Below are positions 10,313-19,818 of a stretch of 64,000 nucleotides of DNA, piece after piece. Within the stretch, counting starts at the first letter, position 1. Each line of letters starts with the position of its first letter. The notes beneath the pieces are model-generated. The model was not told the origin of the DNA and did not search any database. It was given only the letters and a program-made list of their open reading frames with translations. This DNA is from Alkaliphilus flagellatus (GTDB taxonomy: Bacteria > Bacillota > Clostridia > Peptostreptococcales > Natronincolaceae): positions 1-64,000 of the forward strand of contig NZ_JAHLQK010000007.1 of NCBI RefSeq assembly GCF_018919215.1. Direction: 5' to 3'. A program made the translations under genes and the position numbers.

Positions 10313-10801
10313 TTATATAGTTTTATCATTTTCATCTTTAATTCTTGTAGCTTGATCAAATAAATGTGATAAAGTTAAGCTTAAAAAGCCTATAGCTAAA
10401 GAGATAAATGTAACTAAAATCATAGGGATAATAGATAATGCATATAAAAATATGTCATGATAATACATAAGATATATTGAACAGCCATTAAATAATAGTA
10501 TTTCGCTAAAAGCACATAAAGAAATAATCTTTAGTGACTTAGCGGTATCAGGTGAAAAAGGATTATTTTTTACCACTAGTTTAGAAAGCTTTTTTAAATT
10601 GAATAAAGCTATCATATAAGGTGCTGCACATATATATATACAAATAGTTATAGTCATTACCAAGTCCTGATTTAGTACTGAAAGTGCGCTTTTAAAAAAA
10701 GCTGTTAAGACTAAGGGAGTAGCTAGAAGTGCTAAGAGAGTAAGAGTTATGCCGAGTGTTACAATGATATTTAGCATTTTAGAACTAACATTTTTTTTCA
10801 C
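10313..10801 (-). CDS. DUF2975-type four-helix membrane protein
   Basis: Four hydrophobic segments in 162 residues, with a basic N-terminus and the FSPDTAKSLKIIS motif between helices 2 and 3, fit DUF2975. GTG at 10801 is chosen because TTGAGG lies about 9 bases before it; the longer frame from 10903 adds 34 residues without a ribosome site. It is the first gene of a two-gene unit with the XRE regulator, suggesting a membrane sensor-regulator pair. Confidence 0.8.
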   Translation of the reverse strand: MKKNVSSKMLNIIVTLGITLTLLALLATPLVLTAFFKSALSVLNQDLVMTITICIYICAAPYMIALFNLKKLSKLVVKNNPFSPDTAKSLKIISLCAFSEILLFNGCSIYLMYYHDIFLYALSIIPMILVTFISLAIGFLSLTLSHLFDQATRIKDENDKTI

Positions 10802-10971
10802 TTTAATTAACCTCAACTTTCTTTTTTCTATTAATTCTATAGTTATTTTAATAAAATATTTATTGTTTGTCAATAAATATTTCAAATAAAACAATAAATA
10901 CACAAAAACATATCATGAATAGTATTTTGTTTTTTATGGTGAAAAAATATATTATGAAATGAAATAGGAAT

Positions 10972-10984
10972 AATTCCGAACATT
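10972..10984 (+). promoter_or_regulatory. PurR-type PurBox 1
   Basis: The 13 bases match the Bacillus PurBox consensus AWWWCCGAACWWT at every position. It is the left half of an inverted pair with 11004-11016. Confidence 0.72.
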
Positions 10985-11003
10985 AAACAGGATTATATAT
11001 TGC

Positions 11004-11016
11004 ATAGTTCGGAAAC
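11004..11016 (-). promoter_or_regulatory. PurR-type PurBox 2 (inverted)
   Basis: The reverse complement matches AWWWCCGAACWWT at 12 of 13 positions. It is separated from box 1 by 19 bases, close to the 16-17 described for Bacillus pairs. Confidence 0.68.
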
Positions 11017-11045
11017 TAGCATATTTAAAATAAAAAAAATATAAA

Positions 11046-11058
11046 AATGTTCGAAAAT
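11046..11058 (-). promoter_or_regulatory. Possible third PurBox just upstream of the -35
   Basis: The reverse complement matches the PurBox consensus at 12 of 13 positions; one central G is replaced by A. It ends 4 bases before the -35 hexamer, where a bound repressor would block polymerase. Confidence 0.45.
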
Positions 11059-11062
11059 CCTA

Positions 11063-11091
11063 TTGACCATAAAAGGTATCTCTGTTATTAT
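11063..11091 (+). promoter_or_regulatory. Sigma-A promoter of the purine permease/pur operon
   Basis: TTGACC at 11063-11068, 17 bases, then TATTAT at 11086-11091. It lies downstream of the PurBoxes and about 40 bases before the first aptamer. Confidence 0.75.
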
Positions 11092-11137
11092 TAAGATGTA
11101 GTTAAGAAGTGTTAGAAAAACTGAATATAAATTTTAA

Positions 11138-11206
11138 ATTTATATAATGCTAATAATATGGTTTAGCAGTCTCTACCGAATAACCGTAAATTATTCGACT
11201 ATGAAT
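11138..11206 (+). ncRNA. Guanine riboswitch aptamer, first half of a tandem
   Basis: P1 is ATTTAT/ATGAAT. P2 is GCTA/TAGC with loop ATAATATGG. P3 is GAATAA/TTATTC with loop CCGTAAA. The core TATAAT, TCTACC and CGACTATG are present. C at the specificity position indicates guanine. No separate terminator follows before the second aptamer, so both aptamers act on one downstream hairpin. Confidence 0.9.
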
Positions 11207-11210
11207 GAAA

Positions 11211-11306
11211 GTGTACCTAGGGTTCCGACTAATATAATATGATATTAGTGCTGGTCCGAGCGGTACAAGCATGTTATATGCTACACCGATGGGATAAAAA
11301 CCCGGA
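11211..11306 (+). ncRNA. ykkC-scaffold riboswitch (likely PRPP class), second half of tandem
   Basis: The ykkC signature CTAGGGTTCCG ... CTGGTCCGAGCG is clear, and GGGATAAAAACCCGG closes the 3' part. TGTACC/GGTACA and a hairpin ACTAATAT/ATATTAGT make the main helices; AGCAT/ATGCT makes another. ykkC RNAs sense guanidine, ppGpp or PRPP depending on subtype. Its position directly behind a guanine aptamer and ahead of purine genes matches the described tandem guanine-PRPP arrangement, so PRPP is the inferred ligand. Confidence 0.85.
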
Positions 11307-11350
11307 CGGATAGGTTTCATTCCTTGTAACCTATCTGTTCGGGTTTAATT
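11299..11350 (+). terminator. Terminator of the tandem purine riboswitch
   Basis: AACCCGGACGGATAGGTT pairs over 18 bp (two G-U) with AACCTATCTGTTCGGGTT, then TTAATTTATTT. Its left arm includes the conserved CCCGG of the ykkC aptamer, so folding of that aptamer and termination are mutually exclusive: ligand binding turns expression on. Confidence 0.92.
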
Positions 11351-11414
11351 TATTTATTTTAATAAGGCAATCATAAATATTCATGAATTTATTTTACTTA
11401 AGGAGGACTAAAAA

Positions 11415-12773
11415 ATGAGTACAAAAAACACCAATGCATCAACATCAGCCTTAGATAGGTATTTTAGACTATCAGAAAACAAAACTGATGTAAAAACTGA
11501 AATTATTGCTGGTATTACTACTTTCATTACTATGGCCTATATTTTATTTGTAAATCCAGATGTACTTTCAAAGGCAGGAATGGATTATAACGCAGTATTT
11601 TTAGCAACATGTTTATCCGCTGCACTTGGAACACTTATTATGGGACTTTATGCTAATATTCCATTTGCACAGGCACCTGGAATGGGACTTAATGCTTTCT
11701 TCACATATGGAGTTGTAATGAGTTTAGGATATACATGGCAACAAGGTTTAGCTGCAATCTTTATTTCAGGAATTTTATTTATAGTATTAACTGTTACTGG
11801 TGCAAGAGAATCTATTATAGATGCAATTCCAGCATCTTTAAAACATGCTATCAGTGGAGGTATTGGACTATTTATCGCATTGCTTGGATTCACAAATTCA
11901 GGAATTATTGTAGCAGATCCAAATACATTTTTAGCATTTAGTCGTTTTAACAGTGCTCCTGTTATTTTGGCTGTTATAGGCTTAGTGATTACAGGTGTAT
12001 TGATGGTTAAAAATGTAAAAGGTGCTATTTTAATTGGTATAGTTACTACCACTCTTATAGGTATTCCTATGGGAGTAACTAATACAACTATAAATACATC
12101 ATTTAATTTTGATTTAAGTCCTACATTTATGCAAATGGACTTTAGAGGACTATTGAAAATTGGTGAAGCAAGCTTTGTAGGTGCTTTAGCAAGTGTAGCA
12201 ACAGTAGTTATTTCATTCAGTTTAGTAGATATGTTTGATACTATTGGAACTTTAATTGGTACAGCTACTAAGGCTGGAATGTTAGACGAAAACGGAAAGC
12301 TTCCTAGTATGAATAAAGCTCTATTAGCAGACGCTGTAGCAACTTCTGCAGGGGCTATTTTAGGTACATCTACAGTTACAACCTTTGTTGAGTCAGCAGC
12401 AGGTGTCGCAGAGGGAGGAAAAACAGGTTTAACAGCTGTAACATCAGGACTATTATTCTTATTCTCAGTATTTTTAGCACCATTTGCTTTAATGGTACCT
12501 GCACAGGCTACTGCTCCAGCTTTAATTATAGTTGGTGTTTTAATGATGGGAGCGGTTAAACAAGTTAATTTTGATGACTTTTCAGAAGCTCTGCCAGCTT
12601 TCTTTACAATTGCAATTATGCCATTTACCTATAGTATAGCTAATGGAATTGCTGCAGGATTAATATTCTATCCTATAATGAAAATAGCGACTGGCAAATC
12701 AAAAGAAGTTCATCCTACAGTGTATATATTGGCATTATTGTTTATCCTTAGATTTACAATATTACCTCACTAG
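11415..12773 (+). CDS. NCS2/AzgA-family purine permease
   Basis: This 452-aa membrane protein takes up hypoxanthine, guanine or adenine by proton symport. It has about 12-14 hydrophobic segments and the AzgA/PbuG-type motifs GITTFITMAYILFVNP near the N-terminus, GMGLNAFF, and DMFDTIGTLIG. The ATG follows AAGGAGG. It is the first gene behind the tandem riboswitch, so salvage uptake and de novo synthesis share one switch. Exact base specificity cannot be read. Confidence 0.92.
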   Translation: MSTKNTNASTSALDRYFRLSENKTDVKTEIIAGITTFITMAYILFVNPDVLSKAGMDYNAVFLATCLSAALGTLIMGLYANIPFAQAPGMGLNAFFTYGVVMSLGYTWQQGLAAIFISGILFIVLTVTGARESIIDAIPASLKHAISGGIGLFIALLGFTNSGIIVADPNTFLAFSRFNSAPVILAVIGLVITGVLMVKNVKGAILIGIVTTTLIGIPMGVTNTTINTSFNFDLSPTFMQMDFRGLLKIGEASFVGALASVATVVISFSLVDMFDTIGTLIGTATKAGMLDENGKLPSMNKALLADAVATSAGAILGTSTVTTFVESAAGVAEGGKTGLTAVTSGLLFLFSVFLAPFALMVPAQATAPALIIVGVLMMGAVKQVNFDDFSEALPAFFTIAIMPFTYSIANGIAAGLIFYPIMKIATGKSKEVHPTVYILALLFILRFTILPH

Positions 12774-12782
12774 GCAAGACAT

Positions 12783-12811
12783 AAGCAGCTAAGAAATTTC
12801 TTAGCTGCTTT
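12783..12811 (+). terminator. Perfect inverted repeat between permease and purK
   Basis: AAGCAGCTAAGAAA and its exact complement form a 14-bp hairpin 9 bases after the permease stop. It is followed by TTTAAAAAAA, not a long T run, so it may be a partial terminator or an RNA-processing/stability stem that sets a lower level for the pur genes. Confidence 0.6.
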
Positions 12812-12840
12812 AAAAAAACCAAAATTAGGTCAAAGGGGCG

Positions 12841-14019
12841 ATGGTTTTGGATAAAGATATAAATTATGGAATAAATAGAATAAAAATAGGAATTATTGGC
12901 GGAGGACAATTAGGTAAGATGATGATTTTAGAAGGCAAAAAACTTGGAATACAGTTTATTATCCTAGACCCTAATGAAAGTTGTCCTGCCTCATCTATAG
13001 CCGATGAACAAATAGTTGGAGATTATTATGATGCTTCTAAAATTGAAGAACTGGCAGTAAAATGCCATATAGTAACTTATGAGCTGGAGCATATAAATGC
13101 AAACATATTAATTGAGCTTAAGGATAAGGGTTATAAAATCGAACCTTCACCTAGCACATTAAAAATGATTCAAAATAAATATAGACAAAAGCAATTTTTA
13201 AAAGGTCATAATATTGCAACTACACCATTTGAGAAGGTAAATACTATAGATGATATTAAAAGTTATATTGCTAAAGAAGGTCTGCCAGTAGTTTTAAAAA
13301 GTTGTTATGGTGGTTATGACGGAAAAGGTAATAAGCTTATTAGAAAGGTTGAAGACATTGAAGCTGCCTACAAATTGTTAAAAGTTGAGGATAGAGAACT
13401 TATGGTTGAAAAGTATATTTCATTTACTAGTGAAATTTCAGTAATTGCGGCACGTAGTACTACAGGAGAAATCAAAATCTATCCATTATCTGAAAATATT
13501 CATGAAGACAATATATTAAGAACTACTATAGTGCCAGCGCGATTTATGGATGACGTAGTAAGTAAGGCAGAAAACTTGGCACTAAATATAATGGAAAAGT
13601 TAGATGGTGCAGGAGTATTTTGTATAGAGATGTTTATAGATAAAAATAAAGAAGTATTAATTAATGAAATAGCACCAAGAGTTCATAATTCTGGCCATTA
13701 TACCTTAGAAGGATGTAATATATCCCAATTTGAACAGCATTTAAGAGCTATTTTAGGATACCCTTTGGCAACTCCTTACTTAATTAAGCCGAGTGTAATG
13801 ATTAATCTTTTAGGAGAAGAAGGTATAGAGGGTAAGGCTGTAATTCAAGGTTTAACAAGCACCTTTGAGAAGCAAGATGTGTATGTGCATTTCTATGGAA
13901 AAGAGTATACAAAGCCTTTAAGAAAAATGGGACATGTCACTTTGCTAGGTGAAGGTATTGAAGAAATATTAGAACGAGCTGAAATTATAAGGAATACACT
14001 TAAAATAACTAGTTGCTAG
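12841..14019 (+). CDS. purK: 5-(carboxyamino)imidazole ribonucleotide synthase
   Basis: PurK uses ATP and bicarbonate to carboxylate AIR on N5. The 392-aa ATP-grasp enzyme shows GGGQLGKMM at the N-terminus, [12 protein letters not shown] in the ATP site and [14 protein letters not shown] near the end. ATG 12841 sits very close to AAAGGGG; TTG at 12847 has better spacing and may be the real start. purE follows by 10 bases, as expected for the two-step bacterial route. Confidence 0.94.
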   Translation: MVLDKDINYGINRIKIGIIGGGQLGKMMILEGKKLGIQFIILDPNESCPASSIADEQIVGDYYDASKIEELAVKCHIVTYELEHINANILIELKDKGYKIEPSPSTLKMIQNKYRQKQFLKGHNIATTPFEKVNTIDDIKSYIAKEGLPVVLKSCYGGYDGKGNKLIRKVEDIEAAYKLLKVEDRELMVEKYISFTSEISVIAARSTTGEIKIYPLSENIHEDNILRTTIVPARFMDDVVSKAENLALNIMEKLDGAGVFCIEMFIDKNKEVLINEIAPRVHNSGHYTLEGCNISQFEQHLRAILGYPLATPYLIKPSVMINLLGEEGIEGKAVIQGLTSTFEKQDVYVHFYGKEYTKPLRKMGHVTLLGEGIEEILERAEIIRNTLKITSC

Positions 14020-14029
14020 GAGTGATATT

Positions 14030-14536
14030 ATGAAAAATCCAATTGTTAGTATTATTATGGGAAGCGACTCTGATCTTCCTATTATGAAGAATGCAGCGGA
14101 AATATTAGACAAGCTAGGTGTTTTATATGAACTTACTATAGTTTCTGCTCACCGTACTCCAGAGAGAATGTTTAGTTTCGCAAAAGGTGCAGCAGATAGA
14201 GGAATTAAGGTTATTATAGCGGGAGCAGGAGGCGCAGCCCACCTACCAGGTATGGTAGCCTCAATTACTCATATACCGGTAATAGGAGTACCTATTAAAA
14301 GTAAAGCCTTAGATGGAATAGATTCTTTATATTCTATAGTACAAATGCCATCTGGAGTTCCTGTGGCAACAGTAGGAATAAACGGGGGAGCAAATGCTGG
14401 TATATTGGCGGCTCAAATCATTAGCATCGTAGATGAAAATGTAAGAAAAAAATTAATTAATTATAAATCAAACTTAACTAAAGCAGTTGAAGAAAAGGCA
14501 AAAAAGCTTGAAGAAATTGGATATAAAAACTATTAA
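14030..14536 (+). CDS. purE: N5-CAIR mutase (class I)
   Basis: PurE moves the carboxylate of N5-CAIR to C4, giving CAIR. The 168-aa protein shows [18 protein letters not shown] and [11 protein letters not shown], the class I signature. Pairing with purK confirms the N5-CAIR route. AGGAG precedes the ATG. Confidence 0.96.
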   Translation: MKNPIVSIIMGSDSDLPIMKNAAEILDKLGVLYELTIVSAHRTPERMFSFAKGAADRGIKVIIAGAGGAAHLPGMVASITHIPVIGVPIKSKALDGIDSLYSIVQMPSGVPVATVGINGGANAGILAAQIISIVDENVRKKLINYKSNLTKAVEEKAKKLEEIGYKNY

Positions 14537-14564
14537 TTAAAATTATTGAATAGGGGGAAAAACA

Positions 14565-16757
14565 ATGGAAAATAAATATGAGACTTTAGGATTAAAAAAG
14601 ACAGAATACGAAAGAATAGTAAAAATTTTAGGAAGAGAACCTAATGAACTGGAATTAAATCTATACAGTGCTATGTGGTCAGAACATTGTAGTTATAAAC
14701 ATTCAAGAGTTTTATTTAAACATTTTCCAACTTCAAGTGAAATAGTACTGCAAGGGCCAGGAGAAAATGCTGGAATAGTGGATATAGGAGACAATATGGC
14801 AATTGCTATGAAAATAGAAAGCCATAACCATCCTTCCGCAATAGAACCTTACCAAGGGGCTGCTACAGGAGTAGGGGGAATTTTAAGAGACATATATGCT
14901 ATGGGAGCAAGACCTATTGCTTTATTAAACTCATTAAGATTTGGAGATATAAAAACAGATGATAGAACTAAATTTTTAGTAGAAAAAGTATTTGAAGGAA
15001 TGGCGGACTATTGTGATGGTGTAGATGTACCAGCAGTTGGTGGAGAAATATACTTTAATGATTCTTACCAAGGAAACCCATTGGTAAATGCTATGTGTAT
15101 CGGATTAATAAATCACGATAAAATACATCGTGCTAACGCTTCGGGAGTTGGCAACTCTATAATGTATCTAGGAGCTGCAACAGGAAGAGATGGTATTGGT
15201 GGTGCTAGCTTTGCATCAGCAGGATTAGAAAACCAAACAGAAGGTGTATGTCCAATAGGGAATCCTGAAATAGGAAAGAAATTACTAGAAGCTTCCCTTG
15301 AGCTATTAGATACTGGTTGTATAGTAGGGCTACAAGACTTAGGAGCTGCAGGACTTACATCAGCAAGCTGTGAAACAGCTACCCGTGGTGAAGGTGGTAT
15401 GGAAATAGATGTTCTTAAAGTGCCTAGAAGGGTAGAAGGAATGTTACCAGTAGAAGTTATGATCTCAGAATCCCAAGAGAGAATGCTTTTAATAGTTGAA
15501 AAAGGTAGAGAAGAAGAAGTTAATAAAATTGTAGAAAAATGGGGGCTTCATTCAGTTATCATAGGTAAAGTAACTGATGATAATATGCTAACCATAAAAG
15601 AAGGAGATAAAATAGTAGGCCAAGTACCTGCTGCTAGCTTAGATTCTTCTGGAGCACCAAAATATGATAGTGATTTTGAAACACCTAAATATATTGATGA
15701 AGTTAGAAATATTAATCTTGACGAAATAAAGGAGCCGGAAAATTATAATGATGTATTATTAAAGCTTTTAGCTTCTCCTAATATTGCAAGTAGAGATTGG
15801 ATGCATAAACAGTTTAATATTAATGATACTGAACAAGTAGAGGTAAAGGCTGGATCGACAGCATCGGTTATTAGAATTAAGGGAACTAATAAGGGAATTG
15901 CTTTAACTACAGATTGTAATAGTCGCTATTGTTATTTAGATCCTAGAGAAGGTAGTAAAATTGCGGTGGTAGAAGCATCAAGAAACCTTGTATGTAGCGG
16001 TGCTAAACCTTTAGCTGTAACAGATGGACTTAACTTTGGAAATCCAGAGACAAAAGACGGATTTTGGCAGTTAAGGGAGAGTGCATTAGGCATAGGCGAA
16101 GCTTGTCGTGAACTAGATACTCCAGTTGTAGGTGGAAATGTTAGTCTTTATAATGAAACGGAAACAGGAAGTATTTATCCTACACCTATTATTGGAATGA
16201 TCGGATTAATAGAAGATATAAATAAATCTATTACTATGAACTTTAAAGAAGATGGTGATGTAGTAATTCTTCTAGGAAAAACCAAAGAGGAATTAGGAGG
16301 AAGTGAATATTTAGCAGAGATACATGGACTTGAAAAGGGTAAAATTTCAGATGTTAATTTTGCACTGGAAAGAAGATTACACAAGCTTATATTAGATGCA
16401 AATGATAATAAACTGTTACAATCTGTCCAGGATGTAGCAGAAGGTGGTTTAGCAGTAGCACTAGCAGAATGCGCAATGGAAAATGAAATGGGAGTAGAAG
16501 TTAAATTAGATAGTGAGGTCAGAAAAGATATTGCTTTATTTGGTGAAAGCCAATCAAGATTTATTATAAGTGTAAGACCTGAAAATCTAAATACTATAAA
16601 AGAGCTTATAGTTGAAAATAAAATACCAAGCACAGTATTAGGAACTATTGGAGGAGAAAACTTTAAAATTAGTATAAGTGGAGAAGAGATAATTAATCTG
16701 CCAATAGAGGGGATGAAAAAAACATGGAAAGATACCTTCGAACTTTTAATGAAATAA
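14565..16757 (+). CDS. purL: Phosphoribosylformylglycinamidine synthase subunit PurL (small type)
   Basis: At 730 aa this is the small PurL, the ATP-using synthetase subunit, which needs PurS and the glutaminase PurQ. Visible motifs: [13 protein letters not shown] (active-site His), [13 protein letters not shown] and [10 protein letters not shown]. No purS or purQ lies in the window, so they must be elsewhere. Its last 34 bases overlap the start of purF. Confidence 0.96.
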   Translation: MENKYETLGLKKTEYERIVKILGREPNELELNLYSAMWSEHCSYKHSRVLFKHFPTSSEIVLQGPGENAGIVDIGDNMAIAMKIESHNHPSAIEPYQGAATGVGGILRDIYAMGARPIALLNSLRFGDIKTDDRTKFLVEKVFEGMADYCDGVDVPAVGGEIYFNDSYQGNPLVNAMCIGLINHDKIHRANASGVGNSIMYLGAATGRDGIGGASFASAGLENQTEGVCPIGNPEIGKKLLEASLELLDTGCIVGLQDLGAAGLTSASCETATRGEGGMEIDVLKVPRRVEGMLPVEVMISESQERMLLIVEKGREEEVNKIVEKWGLHSVIIGKVTDDNMLTIKEGDKIVGQVPAASLDSSGAPKYDSDFETPKYIDEVRNINLDEIKEPENYNDVLLKLLASPNIASRDWMHKQFNINDTEQVEVKAGSTASVIRIKGTNKGIALTTDCNSRYCYLDPREGSKIAVVEASRNLVCSGAKPLAVTDGLNFGNPETKDGFWQLRESALGIGEACRELDTPVVGGNVSLYNETETGSIYPTPIIGMIGLIEDINKSITMNFKEDGDVVILLGKTKEELGGSEYLAEIHGLEKGKISDVNFALERRLHKLILDANDNKLLQSVQDVAEGGLAVALAECAMENEMGVEVKLDSEVRKDIALFGESQSRFIISVRPENLNTIKELIVENKIPSTVLGTIGGENFKISISGEEIINLPIEGMKKTWKDTFELLMK

Positions 16758-18121
16758 ATAATGATAAGTTAGGTGAAGAATGCGGTATTATAGGCATGTA
16801 TAAGTGGAATGAAGATAATGCCTCTAAATTGCTTTTCTATGGACTTTATGCTCTGCAACACAGAGGACAGGAAAGTGCGGGTATTGCAAGTAATGATGGA
16901 CAGAGGAGTTATCATTATAAACAAATGGGCCTTGTATCAGAAGTATTTGACGATAAAATATTAAGCCAGTTAGGTGGACATATAAGTATAGGCCATGTAA
17001 GATACGGAACTGCCGGTGGAAGTAAAGTGGAAAATGCTCAACCCCTTATTGCTAAAATAGGGGAGAGTAGTATTTCAGTGGCTCATAATGGAAGCCTAGT
17101 TAATGCAAAAGAAGTAAAAAAAATATTGGAAGATGCTGGGGAGGTTTTTAAAACCTCAATTGACAGTGAAGTAATCATTAAACTACTCTCTAAATATAGT
17201 GATGAGGATATTTTAAGTTCTATAGAAAAAACTATGGATTCAATTAAAGGTGCCTATGCACTAGTAATTATGACAGAAGAAGAACTTATCGGAATCAGAG
17301 ATCCCTATGGCTTAAGACCCCTGTGTTTAGGTAAGCTAGATGACGGTTATGTATTGGCTTCTGAAAGTTGCGCTCTTGATGCTGTAGGTGCAACCTTAAT
17401 TAGAGATGTAAAACCTGGTGAAATTATAACTATTAATAAAGAAGGAATTACTTCAACCTACTATACTAAAAAAGAAAAAAGAGCCTCTTGCATATTTGAA
17501 TATGTTTATTTTGCAAGGCCAGATAGTTTAATTGATGGTGTTAACGTATACGAGGCAAGAAAAAATGCAGGTAGGATATTAGCAAAGGAGCATCCTATAG
17601 ATGTGGATATGGTAATAGCCGTACCAGACTCATCTATTCCTGTAGCCTTAGGATATGCCGAAGAGCTAGGTATTCCATTTGGAGAAGGATTGTTTAAAAA
17701 TCGTTATGTAGGTAGAACTTTTATAGAGCCAGATCAGTCATCTAGGGAAAGGGCCTTAAGATTAAAGCTGAGTCCTTTAGGACAAAACATTAAGGGGAAA
17801 AAAGTTGTTTTGGTTGATGACTCCATCGTAAGAGGTACTACTAGCAGAAAAATTGTGGCAGATTTAAGAAGTGCAGGAGCTAAAGAAGTTCATCTTAGAA
17901 TAAGCTCTCCACCTGTTGCTTATAGCTGTTATTTTGGTATAGATACTCCAGATGCTAGTAAGTTACTGGGAGCAACTAAATCTATTGAAGAAATAAGGCA
18001 AATAGTAGAAGCAGATAGTCTAGGTTATATAAGCCTAGATGGTTTAGTGGAATCGACAGGATTAACTAAGGAGAATTTTTGTACTGCTTGCTTTAATGGA
18101 GATTATCCTATAAAGATTTGA
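16724..18121 (+). CDS. purF: Amidophosphoribosyltransferase
   Basis: PurF makes phosphoribosylamine from PRPP and glutamine, the committed step. A short propeptide precedes the nucleophile Cys in [10 protein letters not shown]. The PRPP site is [14 protein letters not shown]. Cys in ASCIFEY, YSCYF and NFCTACF fit the ligands of the Bacillus-type 4Fe-4S form, which is oxygen sensitive. The 465-aa frame starts inside purL, with GAGGGG 11 bases before the ATG; translational coupling is likely. Confidence 0.96.
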   Translation: MERYLRTFNEINNDKLGEECGIIGMYKWNEDNASKLLFYGLYALQHRGQESAGIASNDGQRSYHYKQMGLVSEVFDDKILSQLGGHISIGHVRYGTAGGSKVENAQPLIAKIGESSISVAHNGSLVNAKEVKKILEDAGEVFKTSIDSEVIIKLLSKYSDEDILSSIEKTMDSIKGAYALVIMTEEELIGIRDPYGLRPLCLGKLDDGYVLASESCALDAVGATLIRDVKPGEIITINKEGITSTYYTKKEKRASCIFEYVYFARPDSLIDGVNVYEARKNAGRILAKEHPIDVDMVIAVPDSSIPVALGYAEELGIPFGEGLFKNRYVGRTFIEPDQSSRERALRLKLSPLGQNIKGKKVVLVDDSIVRGTTSRKIVADLRSAGAKEVHLRISSPPVAYSCYFGIDTPDASKLLGATKSIEEIRQIVEADSLGYISLDGLVESTGLTKENFCTACFNGDYPIKI

Positions 18122-18140
18122 TGTCTATTGGGAGGTAAGG

Positions 18141-19169
18141 ATGATGGATATAACTTATAAAAGTGCTGGTGTAGATGTTGATGAGGGACAAAGGGCTGTT
18201 AAGCTAATGAAGGATCATGTTAAGAGTACCTTTAACTCCAATGTTTTAGCAGATCTCGGTGGTTTTGGAGGATTATTCTCCTTAAATATTAATGACTACA
18301 AAGAGCCAGTTTTAGTATCTGGAACTGATGGAGTAGGGACAAAGCTAAAGCTAGCATTTATGATGGATAAGCACGATACTATTGGACAGGACTGTGTGGC
18401 AATGTGCGTTAATGATATTTTATGCCAAGGTGGAAAACCTTTGTTTTTTCTAGACTATATTGCAACAGGAAAGTTGGTAGGGGAAAAGATAGCACAGATT
18501 GTAGGCGGAATTGCTGAAGGATGTAAGCTAGCTGGTAGTGCATTAATAGGGGGAGAAACAGCAGAAATGCCCGGTTTATATAAGGAAGATGAATACGACT
18601 TAGCAGGTTTTGCTGTTGGTATTGTTGATAAGCCTAATATAATTACAGGGAAAAATATAGAAGCTGGGGATATTATTTTAGCTTTACCATCTAGTGGTAT
18701 TCATAGCAATGGTTATTCATTAGTTAGAAAGCTTATCTTTGATATTTTGGACATGAAAACTACAGATTATGTCGAAGAATTTGGAGAAACCTTAGGTGAA
18801 GTGTTACTTACACCTACTAAAATATATGTAAAACCAATTTTAAGTCTAATTAAGGACATAAATGTCAAAGGTATTTGTCATATTACAGGTGGGGGTTTTT
18901 ATGAAAATATTCCGCGTATATTGCCGGAAAATGTAGATGCAAAAATTGACATAAAATCCTGGCAAATACCTCCTATATTTAAATTCATACAACAAAAAGG
19001 AAATATTAGCTATAAAGAAATGTTTAGCACATTTAATATGGGAGTGGGAATGGCAATAGTTGTTTCTCAAGAGGATGCTCAAAGGTCAATGGAAATATTA
19101 AAAGCTAGTGGCGAAGATGTGAAAGAAATAGGTGAAATAGTTAAAGGGAACAAACAGGTGATTTTATGA
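18141..19169 (+). CDS. purM: Phosphoribosylformylglycinamidine cyclo-ligase (AIR synthase)
   Basis: PurM closes FGAM to AIR with ATP. The 342-aa protein shows the [10 protein letters not shown] loop, [10 protein letters not shown] and the [10 protein letters not shown] motif. Two adjacent ATGs (18141, 18144) follow GGGAGG; the second has the better spacing. It overlaps purN by four bases (ATGA). Confidence 0.96.
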   Translation: MMDITYKSAGVDVDEGQRAVKLMKDHVKSTFNSNVLADLGGFGGLFSLNINDYKEPVLVSGTDGVGTKLKLAFMMDKHDTIGQDCVAMCVNDILCQGGKPLFFLDYIATGKLVGEKIAQIVGGIAEGCKLAGSALIGGETAEMPGLYKEDEYDLAGFAVGIVDKPNIITGKNIEAGDIILALPSSGIHSNGYSLVRKLIFDILDMKTTDYVEEFGETLGEVLLTPTKIYVKPILSLIKDINVKGICHITGGGFYENIPRILPENVDAKIDIKSWQIPPIFKFIQQKGNISYKEMFSTFNMGVGMAIVVSQEDAQRSMEILKASGEDVKEIGEIVKGNKQVIL

Positions 19170-19789
19170 AGAATATAAAAATTGCTGTTATGATTTCTGG
19201 TGGGGGTACAAATCTGCAGTCTCTAATTGATGAAGTTCACAATAAAAGTGTAGGTGGAGAAATTGTATTAGTAGTTTCTAATAGAGAGGATGCTTACGGA
19301 TTAACTAGAGCTAAAAGAGGTGGGATTAAAAGTATAGTTATTAATAGAAAACAATATAAATCAGATTCGGAGTATGAACAAAACTTAATTAACACTTTAG
19401 AAGAAGCAAAGGTTGAGTTAATAGTTCTAGCAGGATACTTAGCTTTCGTTCCTATAGAAGTTATTAAAAAATATGAAAATCGTATTATTAATATACATCC
19501 ATCTTTAATACCAAGCTTTTGTGGAAAAGGATTTTATGGAGAAAAAGTTCATCAAGAGGCAATTAGGAGAGGGGTAAAAGTTACGGGAGCAACAGTGCAT
19601 TTTGTTAATAAAGAAATGGACGGGGGACCTATAATTATTCAAAAAGATGTAAAGGTGGATTTCAATGATACGGTAGAAAGTCTACAGAAAAAGGTATTAA
19701 AGGTAGAGCATGAAATTTTACCATTAGCGGTTAGATTGTTTATAGATGATAGATTAAGAATTAGCGATAATCGAGTTAATGTATTGTAA
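19166..19789 (+). CDS. purN: Phosphoribosylglycinamide formyltransferase
   Basis: PurN transfers formyl from 10-formyl-THF to GAR. The 207-aa protein has [12 protein letters not shown] for GAR phosphate, [10 protein letters not shown] with catalytic Asn and His, and MDGGPII with the Asp. It starts within the purM stop codon, indicating coupled translation. Confidence 0.96.
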   Translation: MKNIKIAVMISGGGTNLQSLIDEVHNKSVGGEIVLVVSNREDAYGLTRAKRGGIKSIVINRKQYKSDSEYEQNLINTLEEAKVELIVLAGYLAFVPIEVIKKYENRIINIHPSLIPSFCGKGFYGEKVHQEAIRRGVKVTGATVHFVNKEMDGGPIIIQKDVKVDFNDTVESLQKKVLKVEHEILPLAVRLFIDDRLRISDNRVNVL

Positions 19790-19818
19790 ACTTCTTATAA
19801 AACTGAGGGGTGGATAAA

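Noticed and set aside
11138-11206. Adenine riboswitch
   Set aside because: The specificity base is C in GACTATG, which reads guanine; adenine aptamers carry U there.
11211-11306. Guanidine-I riboswitch
   Set aside because: Same scaffold, but the neighbours are purine genes and a guanine aptamer, with no guanidine exporter or carboxylase; PRPP type fits better, pending a model search.
16175-16633. Minus-strand frame of 152 codons within purL
   Set aside because: Ser/Ile-rich antisense of a conserved enzyme, without a ribosome site.
18846-19082. Minus-strand 78-codon frame inside purM
   Set aside because: Antisense of conserved coding sequence without start signals.
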